This document shows positions 19,605 through 28,000 of a stretch of DNA of 64,000 nt, in pieces. Position 1 is the first letter of the stretch, and every line of letters begins with the position of its first letter. The notes under the pieces are model-generated. The model searched no databases, was not told the origin of the DNA, and was given only the letters and a program-made list of their open reading frames with translations. The stretch is taken from positions 829,703 through 893,702 of the forward strand of contig JAMPBP010000001.1 of the NCBI GenBank assembly GCA_023666645.1, read 5' to 3'. Origin of the DNA: Clostridiales bacterium. Its GTDB lineage: Bacteria > Bacteroidota > Bacteroidia > Bacteroidales > Muribaculaceae. The position numbers and the translations under genes were made by a program.

Positions 19605-22454
19605 TCAAGAATTGGCTCCAGGGTCGGCCGTAGGTGTATTCTGGGTCTGATAGTCGCGTGGAGTCATACCCATCTCTTTCCTGAAACATGACGTGAAATA
19701 ACGCCGGTCACTGAAGCCGAGCATCTCAGCCACCTGACTTATGGTGTAATTGCGGCTACGCAACAGATTGCAGGCATGCTGCATCTTGATTTCGCGTATG
19801 AAGTCGAGAGGCGTTTTCCCGGTGATACTCTTGAGCTTGCGTGCCAGCGTCGAACGCGACATGTTGACTGCCGAGGCGAGGGCATTGACGTCAAAATCGG
19901 GGTCGTCCATATTTGACTCCACGGCCTTGGTAGCCTTGTCGAGCAATATCTTGTCGAGTTTCTGAAACTCCTCCTCGGGAAGAGTGACAGGACTCTGCAG
20001 GTAGGACCTCATCTTGATCATCTCTTGGCTATCTGACCACATAGCCTCATTACGGGCATTGACCCTATGCAGATTATAATATATGATGGCACCCACCAAG
20101 GCGGCAAGCAACAGCAGGTAAAGAGTAAAGGCCCACCATGTCTCCCACCAGTGGGGCAAGCGGTCGATGACCAAGAGCGTGGAATCGCTGCTCGTGCGGT
20201 TATACTCGTCGATATATTTCACTTCAAGATGATATTTCCCCTTGGGAAGGCTGGTGTACAAAGCTCGGTTCACACCTCGCTCAGTACATTGCCAATCGTT
20301 ATCATATCCCTTGATTCGATACATAAACCGCGACTTGGATGGCTGGCGATAGTCGAGGGCAGAGAAATAGATCTCGATATTGCGGGCATCAGGTTCAAGT
20401 GTCAGTGTGCCTGATTCGTATTTATTTCCACTCTCAACCGGCATTACCGACATCCCATCGACAATTATATCTGTAACGACAGGGCGGTCATCAATCGAGG
20501 CGACATCGAGCATAGAACTTGATTTCAGGTCAACCACACCTCCGGCTCCATACACCACGACATCACTCCTGCTTTCCGAGGGGAAAGCGACACCCTTGAC
20601 ACGGAACAAGGGCATGTCGGAACTTGACTTATAGATGTAGTTCTGACCGGTCGCCGGGTTGAATTCTATGAGCCGCGAGTCATTGACAATCCAGCCATGG
20701 CCGTCGACGCTGAAAAAGATCTGTTTCACACCACACTGAGGTTCCCCTCCCATGGGCACTACCGCGAAACCCGTCGGCACCGTGGGATCGTAGGTGACCA
20801 CCTTACCATCGTCGGTGCCTATCCATATTAGCCCGTCGGGGGCGACAGCAAGGGTTGAGCCATTGATGACCTGACTCTCGGGGGGCAGTTGACCGCATTT
20901 CTTATTTCCGGCGATTTCATACAGGCCTTGCTCTTTTGAGAGCACATACACTTTACGTCCGGGAGTCTCCACAATGCCTGAGATATATCCCATGCCGGGG
21001 AATGTTGCCATGAATTCGCGGGCAGTGAGGTCATAACCAAAGACACCATCGGTGGTACCTATCCATATAATCCCCCTGCTGCTTTCAAGAACATATGTAA
21101 TCTCGGCCGTGGGGTCAACAAGATTGTCGGCCTTCACAGAATCGACAACCACCAGATTCATGTCACGATTGGTAAAGCCATATAAAGTGAGACTCCTTTC
21201 CTGAGAGACCCACACACCGTTGTGCACACGTGAACGAGCCATCTGCTCAGCCATGCGCAATCTCAATTTAAGGTAATCACTATACTCATCATGATATTTG
21301 GCGCGATTATTGTTGAAATCATAGAGCAGAAGCCCGATACGGTCCTGCAGCATCCAATACCTTCCATCGACATCGGCCGGTATCATGGCACTTACAGTGG
21401 GGATCGCTCCCTCATTCAGCCTCATGCCTGAGAGCGACAGCCGCTGCATGTTCTTGTCATCGAGATGCACTACCTCGCTTTCAGAATCGAGGCTGCCTAT
21501 CCACATCGCCCCGGGAGTAGAGAGAAGAGTCGACATCATGCGGCCTGAGAAATGGCTGAGTATTGGATTGTCGATTGGCGTCAACGTTCCATCGGATTCG
21601 GGGCGGAACAACATCAAGTTGTTACGGCTTATAGCCCAAATATAGCCATACCTGTCATCCTGGTCCATGTCAAATAGATTTTCCCAGTAATTGACCGGAG
21701 AATTGTAGGGACGCGAATAACTTGCCACAAAGATGCTTCCCGACTCAGCATACGGGTCAAAGCGGTAGATTGCACCGCGGAAGTCACGAATCCAGAAATA
21801 ATCACGTTGATAATCCTGAAATATCTCGCCCAGCGGCACATCGGCATCTATCACTCTGTACATAAGGAAAGCATCAGAGACATCGTCATATCGGTATACA
21901 CCTCGGCTATAGGAGGTCATGTATATGTTGCCGTCACGGTCCTGGCAGAATCCGCTCACATATGTGGGCGCACCGCCACGGTCAACTACCGCATAATCCC
22001 TCTTCCAGTTCAGTTCCTTGTCATACCTGAGCAGCTTTCCCTGCTGGTTCACCCATGTATCTCCGTTGCGTGTCACATAGACCGACTGTACCGGGCGATC
22101 GCCCAAGCGCTCGGGATCAATGGTAATTGTGGAATAGTCTTTCTTGTCGATGGCCCACGCACCCTTGTCGGTGGCCACCCATATGCGGCCGACACTGTCC
22201 TCGGCAATGGCATTGACACTCTTGTAGGTCGTAGAGTGGAACACCGTGACCCGATAGCCGTCGTCACGGCACAGTCCGTTGTCTGTACCATACCACATGA
22301 ACCCCTCCGAGTCTCTTAGCATGCACTGGATTGCCTTTTCAGGCAACTGGTCCATGGTAGGGATCACCGTTGTCGATACCTCAGCGGCAACCGACACGGT
22401 GCTTAGAAGCATCGACAACAGCACGACTTTTAACAGTGTCTTGAATCGCATCAT
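19605..22454 (-). CDS. Transmembrane propeller sensor fused directly to an AraC DNA-binding domain
   Basis: A 949-residue regulator. The order is signal peptide (residues 1-23), periplasmic two-component-regulator-type propeller repeats (for example EGFMWYGTDNGLC, GRIWVATDKGAW, GLIWIGTDDGKV), a Y_Y_Y domain ending near residue 765, one membrane segment near 776-797, a linker of about 50 residues and an AraC helix-turn-helix pair from about 848 to 940 (DVNALASAVNMSRSTLARKL, TISQVAEMLGFSDRRYFTS). The histidine kinase and receiver domains of hybrid two-component systems are missing. The frame runs up to 22640 inside the GH2 gene, but ATG at 22454 (or 22451), 4 bp after the GH2 stop, is the real start. 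It probably senses pectic fragments and controls this locus. Confidence 0.88.
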   Translation of the reverse strand: MMRFKTLLKVVLLSMLLSTVSVAAEVSTTVIPTMDQLPEKAIQCMLRDSEGFMWYGTDNGLCRDDGYRVTVFHSTTYKSVNAIAEDSVGRIWVATDKGAWAIDKKDYSTITIDPERLGDRPVQSVYVTRNGDTWVNQQGKLLRYDKELNWKRDYAVVDRGGAPTYVSGFCQDRDGNIYMTSYSRGVYRYDDVSDAFLMYRVIDADVPLGEIFQDYQRDYFWIRDFRGAIYRFDPYAESGSIFVASYSRPYNSPVNYWENLFDMDQDDRYGYIWAISRNNLMLFRPESDGTLTPIDNPILSHFSGRMMSTLLSTPGAMWIGSLDSESEVVHLDDKNMQRLSLSGMRLNEGAIPTVSAMIPADVDGRYWMLQDRIGLLLYDFNNNRAKYHDEYSDYLKLRLRMAEQMARSRVHNGVWVSQERSLTLYGFTNRDMNLVVVDSVKADNLVDPTAEITYVLESSRGIIWIGTTDGVFGYDLTAREFMATFPGMGYISGIVETPGRKVYVLSKEQGLYEIAGNKKCGQLPPESQVINGSTLAVAPDGLIWIGTDDGKVVTYDPTVPTGFAVVPMGGEPQCGVKQIFFSVDGHGWIVNDSRLIEFNPATGQNYIYKSSSDMPLFRVKGVAFPSESRSDVVVYGAGGVVDLKSSSMLDVASIDDRPVVTDIIVDGMSVMPVESGNKYESGTLTLEPDARNIEIYFSALDYRQPSKSRFMYRIKGYDNDWQCTERGVNRALYTSLPKGKYHLEVKYIDEYNRTSSDSTLLVIDRLPHWWETWWAFTLYLLLLAALVGAIIYYNLHRVNARNEAMWSDSQEMIKMRSYLQSPVTLPEEEFQKLDKILLDKATKAVESNMDDPDFDVNALASAVNMSRSTLARKLKSITGKTPLDFIREIKMQHACNLLRSRNYTISQVAEMLGFSDRRYFTSCFRKEMGMTPRDYQTQNTPTADPGANS

Positions 22455-22458
22455 GATA

Positions 22459-24900
22459 TCATTCAGGAAGTGGGGCGTTGACAGTTGACAGTTTACATTC
22501 CAGTTTCTTACCCTGGGCCGGGTTGATTGTGAGTTTGACATCACCACTCTCGCCGGTGGAGCGGAGTATAACCGATGCACGTCCATTGTAGAGGCTGCGC
22601 TTATTGCCGGTGGTGTTCTCATTGCTGTAGTTGTCACCATTGATTACACCCACAATCTGGGCCGGTCCCTCGACACTGAATTCAAGTTCATAATCGGCAC
22701 CTGGCACAACGCGCGACTTACTGTCGACTGCACTGATGCTTACATGTTGCAAATCCATACCGTCGGCTTTCCACGACATATTGTCGGGCTCAGCCACAAG
22801 CTTGGCAACTTTGCCGGCTGTCTCTATGCGATGTGAGGCAATCTTTTTCCCATCTTTATAGGCCACGGCCTCGAGAGATCCGGGCTTGTAGGGCACGTTT
22901 TTCCACATCATACGGTTGCGGGCCTTGGAGTTGGCGCGGTCATTGGGTTTGCGACCCAGGCTTTTGCCATTGAGCAGGAGTTCCACCTCGTCACCATTGG
23001 TGTAGGTATAGAGGTCGACCGAACACCCCGGCATGCGGTTCCAGTGGTCAGAGAGTTGCTTGGTGCCGACTTTGACATCGTTCCATACAACATTGTTTTC
23101 ACCATCTATGATTCCAATATGCACGATGGGCTCCTCGGGTTTGAAGAAAGTGCGCAGGAACCAGGCATTGGGCTTGGGGTTGAGAGCAATATCAAAGACA
23201 CCCTCTGTCCACCCCTTGGCAGGCCACCCTTTCGACTCCCCAAGATAGTCAATCATGCCCCAATAGGCCAGACCAATCACCTTATCAAGGTCCATTTCAA
23301 AGAAGTTGGGTCCCATATTGGAGGTATTGGCCTCACTCTGATAGAACATCATCCAGGGGAAACGACGGCTGTCGCCGGGGAAATACATGTAGCGGTAGTT
23401 GTAGGCAGCGATATCAGTCTCGAGTGCCAGCGGTGCAGGCAGTGAATCGGTTAATTGATTACGGCCACGCGGGTGCATGGCAACTGTTACCGGACGTGTA
23501 GTGTCATAGCGGTCAAGGAGCGCCTTCTGCATGCGATAGGGTGTCACGCCCCAGTCACCGTAGGGGAGTTCCCAGAGGGTCTGGAGCTCGTTGCCAAGGC
23601 TCCACATGATGACCGACGGGTGGTTGCGGTCACGCTTTGACCACTCCACAACATCATCTTGCCATTGTTCAGTCCACTCGCGGCGTCCACCGGCATATTG
23701 CTTGAGCCACTTGTCATATAGCTCATCGACAACAAGAATTCCATAGCGGTCACACAAGTCCATGAAATCCTCGCTATAAGGATTATGTGAAGTACGTATA
23801 TGATTGAAGCCAAAGTCCTTGAGCATCCTGATGCGTTTCTCTATGGCAGCCGGGTAAGCAGCGGCACCAAGCGCACCGAGGGTATGATGATTGGCTATAC
23901 CCTTAAGCAATAACTTCTTACCATTAAGCTTAAAGCCATACTCAGGTGAATATTCTATGGAACGTATACCGAATGTTTCGCTTGTAGTGTCGAGCACATT
24001 ACCATCGTTATCGAGAATGGCCATCTCGACCGTATACAAATGTGGGGTGTCGCAGTCCCAGAGTCGAGGATTGTCAATTGTAAGGCTGTCGACGAGATAC
24101 TCGCGTGTATATTGTTTGGCATTGTACGGCAGTTTGACCGTGCGGTCATAGACTGTCTCACCGTCAGCGTCCTTGATGCGGGCGTTGACTATAATCTGTT
24201 TTTCCTTGTTATTAAGAGATGTTATACCGGCAAGAAGTTTGACCGATGCTTTCTCATCACTTACCACTGGCGTGGTTATATACAGAGGGTGGCGTGTGAA
24301 GTAATTGTCACGGTCGGTCACTACGATGTTGACATCGCGATACAGCCCGCCTCCGGTATACCAGCGCGAATTCTCAGGCTTTCCGGTATCGGCTCTCACC
24401 GCCACGACATTAAGTTTGTCATAATTGAGCTTATCTGTCACATCGATTTCAAAGCCCAGGTAGCCATAGTCGGTTCCGCCTACCTTCTCACCATTGAGGT
24501 AGACATCTCCCACAAGCATAATTCCGCCGAAGTCGAGAAGAACACGCTTCCCTTTCCACTCGGGCTTGGCTACGAGTTCATACCGATACCAGGCCGGACC
24601 AAGTTCCTTGAAAGCACGTGAGCTGAGTTTCGAGGCAACGTTGGCCACAGGATTGTCCATATCGGCCTTCTCGTCGGCACCGGGCTCGACCCATGGCTGG
24701 GCGATCAGGTAGTCATGAGGAAGATTCACTTCCTGCCAGTCACTGTCGTCAAATGCCGCACCGTGGGCACCCTCCGCGTCACCGCGCGCGAATGTCCAGC
24801 CACGGTTAATGTTTTCCACATGGCGTGGAGCTGCATTAGAAACAAAAGGGGTAAAAAACATCACCCCGAGCGTAAGTAGTTGGTTAATTCCGAATTTCAT
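22459..24900 (-). CDS. Glycoside hydrolase family 2 (beta-galactosidase-like)
   Basis: An 813-residue secreted GH2 enzyme with a signal peptide at residues 1-23. The sugar-binding domain (NINRGWTFARGDAEGAHGA, VNLPHDYLI), the immunoglobulin-like domain, the TIM barrel and a C-terminal beta domain with a second Ig-like unit are all present. The acid/base glutamate is in MWSLGNELQ and the nucleophile is probably in FYQSEANTS. In this context it may remove beta-galactosyl side chains from rhamnogalacturonan I, but other beta-glycosidase activities are possible. It is the first gene of the locus and ends 4 bp ahead of the regulator, which implies cotranscription. Confidence 0.9.
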   Translation of the reverse strand: MKFGINQLLTLGVMFFTPFVSNAAPRHVENINRGWTFARGDAEGAHGAAFDDSDWQEVNLPHDYLIAQPWVEPGADEKADMDNPVANVASKLSSRAFKELGPAWYRYELVAKPEWKGKRVLLDFGGIMLVGDVYLNGEKVGGTDYGYLGFEIDVTDKLNYDKLNVVAVRADTGKPENSRWYTGGGLYRDVNIVVTDRDNYFTRHPLYITTPVVSDEKASVKLLAGITSLNNKEKQIIVNARIKDADGETVYDRTVKLPYNAKQYTREYLVDSLTIDNPRLWDCDTPHLYTVEMAILDNDGNVLDTTSETFGIRSIEYSPEYGFKLNGKKLLLKGIANHHTLGALGAAAYPAAIEKRIRMLKDFGFNHIRTSHNPYSEDFMDLCDRYGILVVDELYDKWLKQYAGGRREWTEQWQDDVVEWSKRDRNHPSVIMWSLGNELQTLWELPYGDWGVTPYRMQKALLDRYDTTRPVTVAMHPRGRNQLTDSLPAPLALETDIAAYNYRYMYFPGDSRRFPWMMFYQSEANTSNMGPNFFEMDLDKVIGLAYWGMIDYLGESKGWPAKGWTEGVFDIALNPKPNAWFLRTFFKPEEPIVHIGIIDGENNVVWNDVKVGTKQLSDHWNRMPGCSVDLYTYTNGDEVELLLNGKSLGRKPNDRANSKARNRMMWKNVPYKPGSLEAVAYKDGKKIASHRIETAGKVAKLVAEPDNMSWKADGMDLQHVSISAVDSKSRVVPGADYELEFSVEGPAQIVGVINGDNYSNENTTGNKRSLYNGRASVILRSTGESGDVKLTINPAQGKKLECKLSTVNAPLPE

Positions 24901-24935
24901 GGTTTGTGATTGCTGGTGGTTGATTTATTTTTCAG

Positions 24936-24963
24936 CAAAAATACAATTTTTATACATTTCAAA
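24936..24963 (-). promoter_or_regulatory. Probable promoter of the rhamnogalacturonan locus
   Basis: On the minus strand TTTG (24960-24963) and TATTTTTG (24936-24943) match the Bacteroidetes -33 and -7 boxes. The 16-bp spacer is shorter than the usual 19-21, which could reflect dependence on an activator. It sits 35-60 bp upstream of the GH2 ATG. Confidence 0.45.
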
Positions 24964-25059
24964 CACCTCCTTATGAGTCATTTTTAGCTTCTATTTTATC
25001 AAACTCTATATTTATGACCTATTTTTCACCCCTTGCAATCGCAAATTTCCCCTAAGCTA

Positions 25060-25091
25060 TTTCCGGGAATATGCGTTTTTATATATCTTTG
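25060..25091 (+). promoter_or_regulatory. Promoter of the small secreted protein gene
   Basis: TATCTTTG at 25084-25091 is a perfect TAnnTTTG box, and TTTC at 25060-25063, 20 bp upstream, is a one-mismatch -33 box. The ATG at 25152 would then have a leader of roughly 55 nt. Confidence 0.55.
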
Positions 25092-25151
25092 TCTTCGGTG
25101 AGCATTGCACCAATCTATTATCATATTCACATCAACTCAACACACAGAAAA

Positions 25152-25664
25152 ATGAACAGGCTATTTTTATTATTCGCATTCACTCTTCTGGCAATACCCG
25201 CATTTGCCGGCACAAAGATTGTCAGTGGCTCACTCTCTGAACTGAAAGGCGTCAAGACAATTCCTATAACAGTGAAATGGGACAATGCTCTCTACGGGAA
25301 ATCCGGGACCCTCGATGACTTTCTTGCCAAAGCTGAAAGGAACAAAGATTGGGAATCGGAATCACTTGATTACCTCTACCGCAAAACCAATTACTACACC
25401 GGTGAATACGGAATACGTCTCGTAGGTGACTACACGACCCTCATCAATTCTGAATATTACTTTGAGATGGAAGTGGCCACTATTTCAAAAGGTGGTGAAA
25501 TAACAGGCGAGATTCTATTGAAGAAAAAGGGACAGGAAGAACCTGTGGCTACAATCGCCTATAAATCGGATGATGATGACGACGACGACAAGATTGCCTT
25601 CCGTGACCAATTCAAAAGTATCGGAGAGAATCTTGGCAAGCTCATAGTCAAGCAAATCAAGTAA
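25152..25664 (+). CDS. Small secreted protein with an aspartate run, function unknown
   Basis: A 170-residue hypothetical protein. A signal peptide (MNRLFLLF to AFAG) is followed by a mixed alpha/beta body with no motif I recognise. Near residue 145 there is a run of seven aspartates just before a C-terminal helix. The open frame begins at 25071, but the ATG at 25152 is preferred because of the signal peptide and because the -7 box at 25084-25091 lies inside the longer frame. It stands alone, 245 bp before the LolA operon and divergent from the rhamnogalacturonan locus. It is probably periplasmic or outer-membrane associated; the acidic run could bind cations, which is speculation. Confidence 0.7.
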   Translation: MNRLFLLFAFTLLAIPAFAGTKIVSGSLSELKGVKTIPITVKWDNALYGKSGTLDDFLAKAERNKDWESESLDYLYRKTNYYTGEYGIRLVGDYTTLINSEYYFEMEVATISKGGEITGEILLKKKGQEEPVATIAYKSDDDDDDDKIAFRDQFKSIGENLGKLIVKQIK

Positions 25665-25707
25665 TCGCTGCTCCATCATCTGAACATTGACATGTACTCA
25701 TTTCCAA

Positions 25708-25739
25708 TTTGGTTATTTGCATGACAATCTCTAATTTTG
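25708..25739 (+). promoter_or_regulatory. Promoter of the LolA-MMPL operon
   Basis: TTTG at 25708-25711 and TAATTTTG at 25732-25739, with a 20-bp spacer, are a perfect match to the Bacteroidetes consensus. Transcription should start near 25746, leaving a leader of about 160 nt before the LolA-like ATG. Confidence 0.7.
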
Positions 25740-25801
25740 CCACTGGAACAAGCAACTAATAAGGTTGCGCATAGTGGAACTGAGACTGAACCGGATATGA
25801 T

Positions 25802-25819
25802 GAACCCGCCACCGGGTTC
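25802..25819 (+). other. Leader hairpin of the LolA-MMPL operon
   Basis: GAACCCG pairs with CGGGTTC around a 4-base loop, inside the predicted 160-nt untranslated leader and about 90 nt before the ATG. No T tract follows, so it is not a terminator. I recognise no riboswitch class. Confidence 0.35.
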
Positions 25820-25909
25820 ACTGTCAGCCACTTTCTGCGAGAAGGTTTGAACCTGTCAAAATGCAATCGCTTGACACTTGACTCCTTCCCAAACCGCATC
25901 GTAACAGAT

Positions 25910-26548
25910 ATGAGAAAACTGATATGTAAAATAATAACAGGTCTATGGCTATGCTGTGAGATAGCTATTCCGGCCTATTCATTGACACCCGGGCAAGAGC
26001 AGGAGGTCATTGATCAAATAAACACATCGGCATCAGAACTCAAGTCCTTGAGCTGCACATTCGTTCAAACTAAATATATCTCTTTACTGAGCGACAAAAT
26101 GGTCGCCAACGGCAGCATGTGCTATTCCCAACCAAACAAGTTGAGGTGGGAATACAGAGCGCCTTATGAGTATATCTTCATTCTGAATGGAACCAAGGTC
26201 TACGTCGGCAACAATTCAAGAAAGGATGTGATTGACACCGGCTCCAACAAGGTTTTCAAAGAGATAGCGCGCATAATGATGAGCACTGTGACAGGTAAAG
26301 CATTGTCAAACACCGCCGATTTCTCCGTGAATGTCAAAGATAGCCAGACGGCATGGAAAATCATACTCGTGCCGAAGAAAAAAGAATTGAGACAGATGTT
26401 CTCAAAAATCGAAATGTTATTCAGCAAGAATGACAACGTTATTTCAGAGTTGAACATTGTCGAGAAAAACAGCGACAGGACAAATATCAAATTCTCAAAT
26501 ATCAACTTCAATAAAGCTCTCGATGAGAATCTGTTTACTATTCCTTAG
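25910..26548 (+). CDS. LolA-like outer-membrane lipoprotein carrier protein
   Basis: A 212-residue periplasmic protein of the LolA fold. After a signal peptide (residues 1-24, ending AYSL) come the family features: a helix with SASELKSLSCTFVQTKYIS, then GSMCYSQPNKLRWEYRAPYEYIFILNGTKV split over two strands, and a C-terminal IVEKNSDRTNIKFSNINFNK. An upstream TTG at 25847 opens the frame, but the ATG at 25910 begins the signal peptide. It is the first gene of an operon with an MMPL transporter. LolA paralogues in that setting occur in aryl-polyene/flexirubin clusters, where they are thought to move a lipid-linked product; that role here is inference. Confidence 0.88.
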   Translation: MRKLICKIITGLWLCCEIAIPAYSLTPGQEQEVIDQINTSASELKSLSCTFVQTKYISLLSDKMVANGSMCYSQPNKLRWEYRAPYEYIFILNGTKVYVGNNSRKDVIDTGSNKVFKEIARIMMSTVTGKALSNTADFSVNVKDSQTAWKIILVPKKKELRQMFSKIEMLFSKNDNVISELNIVEKNSDRTNIKFSNINFNKALDENLFTIP

Positions 26549-27053
26549 CATCTTCCTGCCGTTGATAGTCGTCAACGCCCAAATCGGAATACCGGCCGAG
26601 CAATCGGCCATGACAAGTAGATTCACTCTTGACATTTCGATGTCCAAAGGTCATCTCTCGGGCATCCTCATCGCAAAAAACCAGGAAGACACGATCATCG
26701 GGACAATGGTCAATGAATTTGGAGTTACCGCCTTATCGTTTGTCTATGAGAAGAAATCCCATAGAATCAAGCTTCATGATGTGATTGGATTCTTAAACAA
26801 GTGGTACATCAAAAGGGTATTGAGGAGCGACATTAAGTATTGCCTGCATATCTTATATGGGACACCGGCAAAGGAAAAACGATATTACATTGTAAGCAGG
26901 AATGACAATGAGATAATCCTCACAAATACCAAGAGACAGATAACCTACACATTTTCCCCTATACAGGAGCAAAATGTGAATGACCAACAGCACGTAGGGA
27001 GATGTTGTGAAAATAATAGTATAACCCCAAAAATCCAGGAATGCTCAGATTGA
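26523..27053 (+). CDS. Unknown periplasmic protein linked to LolA and MMPL
   Basis: A 176-residue protein with a clear signal peptide (MRICLLFLSIFLPLIVVNAQ). The body is basic and beta-rich, with segments such as TSRFTLDISMSKGHLSGILI and YYIVSRNDNEIILTNTKRQ, and no recognised motif. The longer open frame begins at 26457, but the ATG at 26523 gives the signal peptide. It overlaps the LolA gene by 26 bp and its stop shares a base with the hydrolase start, so it is firmly within the operon. The strand-rich body could itself carry a lipid, but I cannot assign a family. Confidence 0.72.
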   Translation: MRICLLFLSIFLPLIVVNAQIGIPAEQSAMTSRFTLDISMSKGHLSGILIAKNQEDTIIGTMVNEFGVTALSFVYEKKSHRIKLHDVIGFLNKWYIKRVLRSDIKYCLHILYGTPAKEKRYYIVSRNDNEIILTNTKRQITYTFSPIQEQNVNDQQHVGRCCENNSITPKIQECSD

Positions 27054-27952
27054 TGCTTATAAGACTGAATAAAATACTGCCATTCTCGTTACTCGCACTA
27101 ATAGGCTTCAGTGCATCGGCTCAGGGGTCAGTGAACATATGGGCGGGCACTGGAGTTGACAAAAATGTAAGACTCACGCCCTACCTTGCTGAAGGTGAAG
27201 ACAATATTGCTGTCATCGTGTGCCCCGGCGGCAGTTATTTCTGGCTGGACCGCAAGACCGAGGGCGCTGATGTAGCTAAGTGGCTTCAGTCAAATGGCAT
27301 CTCAGCATTTGTCCTTGAGTACAGGGTGGGCGGAATACCGGCTTTCATAACACGTTACCGTTTACTGTCACGAGGAAATCGTTACCCCGACATGCTACAG
27401 GATGTGCAACGCGCTATCCAGCTGGTCAGAGAAAAAGGCGCAGAATATGGCATAAATCCCGACAAGACCGGTATAATGGGATTTTCGGCCGGTGGTCATC
27501 TTGCAGGAATGTCGGGTGAGTTCTTTGATACAGACTTCCTATCTTCAGCAGGGGTTTCCCCGACGGTGTCGCTCCGGCCCGACTTCATTGCGCAAATATA
27601 CCCGGTTGTTTCTTTTGTGGACCAATCCACTCATAAACGGTCACTCAGGGGCTTGTTAGGAGAAGGTAAATCAATAAGTGGTGAAATGAAAGACTCACTC
27701 TCGCTTGAAAAGCACGTAAGGACCGATATGCCACCTGTCTTCTTGATAAACTGCATCGATGACCCTATAGTAAAATATCGCAATTCGGAGCTGATGGATT
27801 CGGCATTGACGGCAAAGGGTGTGCCACATAGATATACCCAGTACAAAACCGGAGGACACGGATTTGGCGCGACCCCGAGCAAAACGACCGAAGAAGCGAT
27901 AGGTTGGCGCGAAGAATTCATCAATTGGGTCAACTCTTTATTCTCGGAATAA
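27053..27952 (+). CDS. Secreted alpha/beta hydrolase (esterase/lipase family)
   Basis: A 299-residue alpha/beta hydrolase with a signal peptide (ending ASAQ). The oxyanion region VIVCPGGSY, the nucleophile elbow MGFSAGGHL, the acid in NCIDDPIVKY and the catalytic histidine in TGGHGFG are all present, so the enzyme should be active. Relatives are often annotated as acetyl-xylan esterase or BD-FAE-like. An ATG at 27041 is also in frame, but the ATG at 27053 shares a base with the preceding stop (TGATG), typical of coupled starts. In this operon it may trim or transfer an acyl group on the exported molecule, which is inference. Confidence 0.85.
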   Translation: MLIRLNKILPFSLLALIGFSASAQGSVNIWAGTGVDKNVRLTPYLAEGEDNIAVIVCPGGSYFWLDRKTEGADVAKWLQSNGISAFVLEYRVGGIPAFITRYRLLSRGNRYPDMLQDVQRAIQLVREKGAEYGINPDKTGIMGFSAGGHLAGMSGEFFDTDFLSSAGVSPTVSLRPDFIAQIYPVVSFVDQSTHKRSLRGLLGEGKSISGEMKDSLSLEKHVRTDMPPVFLINCIDDPIVKYRNSELMDSALTAKGVPHRYTQYKTGGHGFGATPSKTTEEAIGWREEFINWVNSLFSE

Positions 27953-28000
27953 TCAAGAATCCCGATTAGATTTCACGGGCCTCTATCTCAAAGAATCAGC

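Noticed and set aside
24936..25091. Intergenic region as a riboswitch for the rhamnogalacturonan locus
   Set aside because: The space between promoter and GH2 start is too short, and no conserved aptamer motif is visible.
25802..25819. Hairpin as an intrinsic terminator
   Set aside because: It lacks a T tract and lies downstream of the promoter of the operon that it would end.
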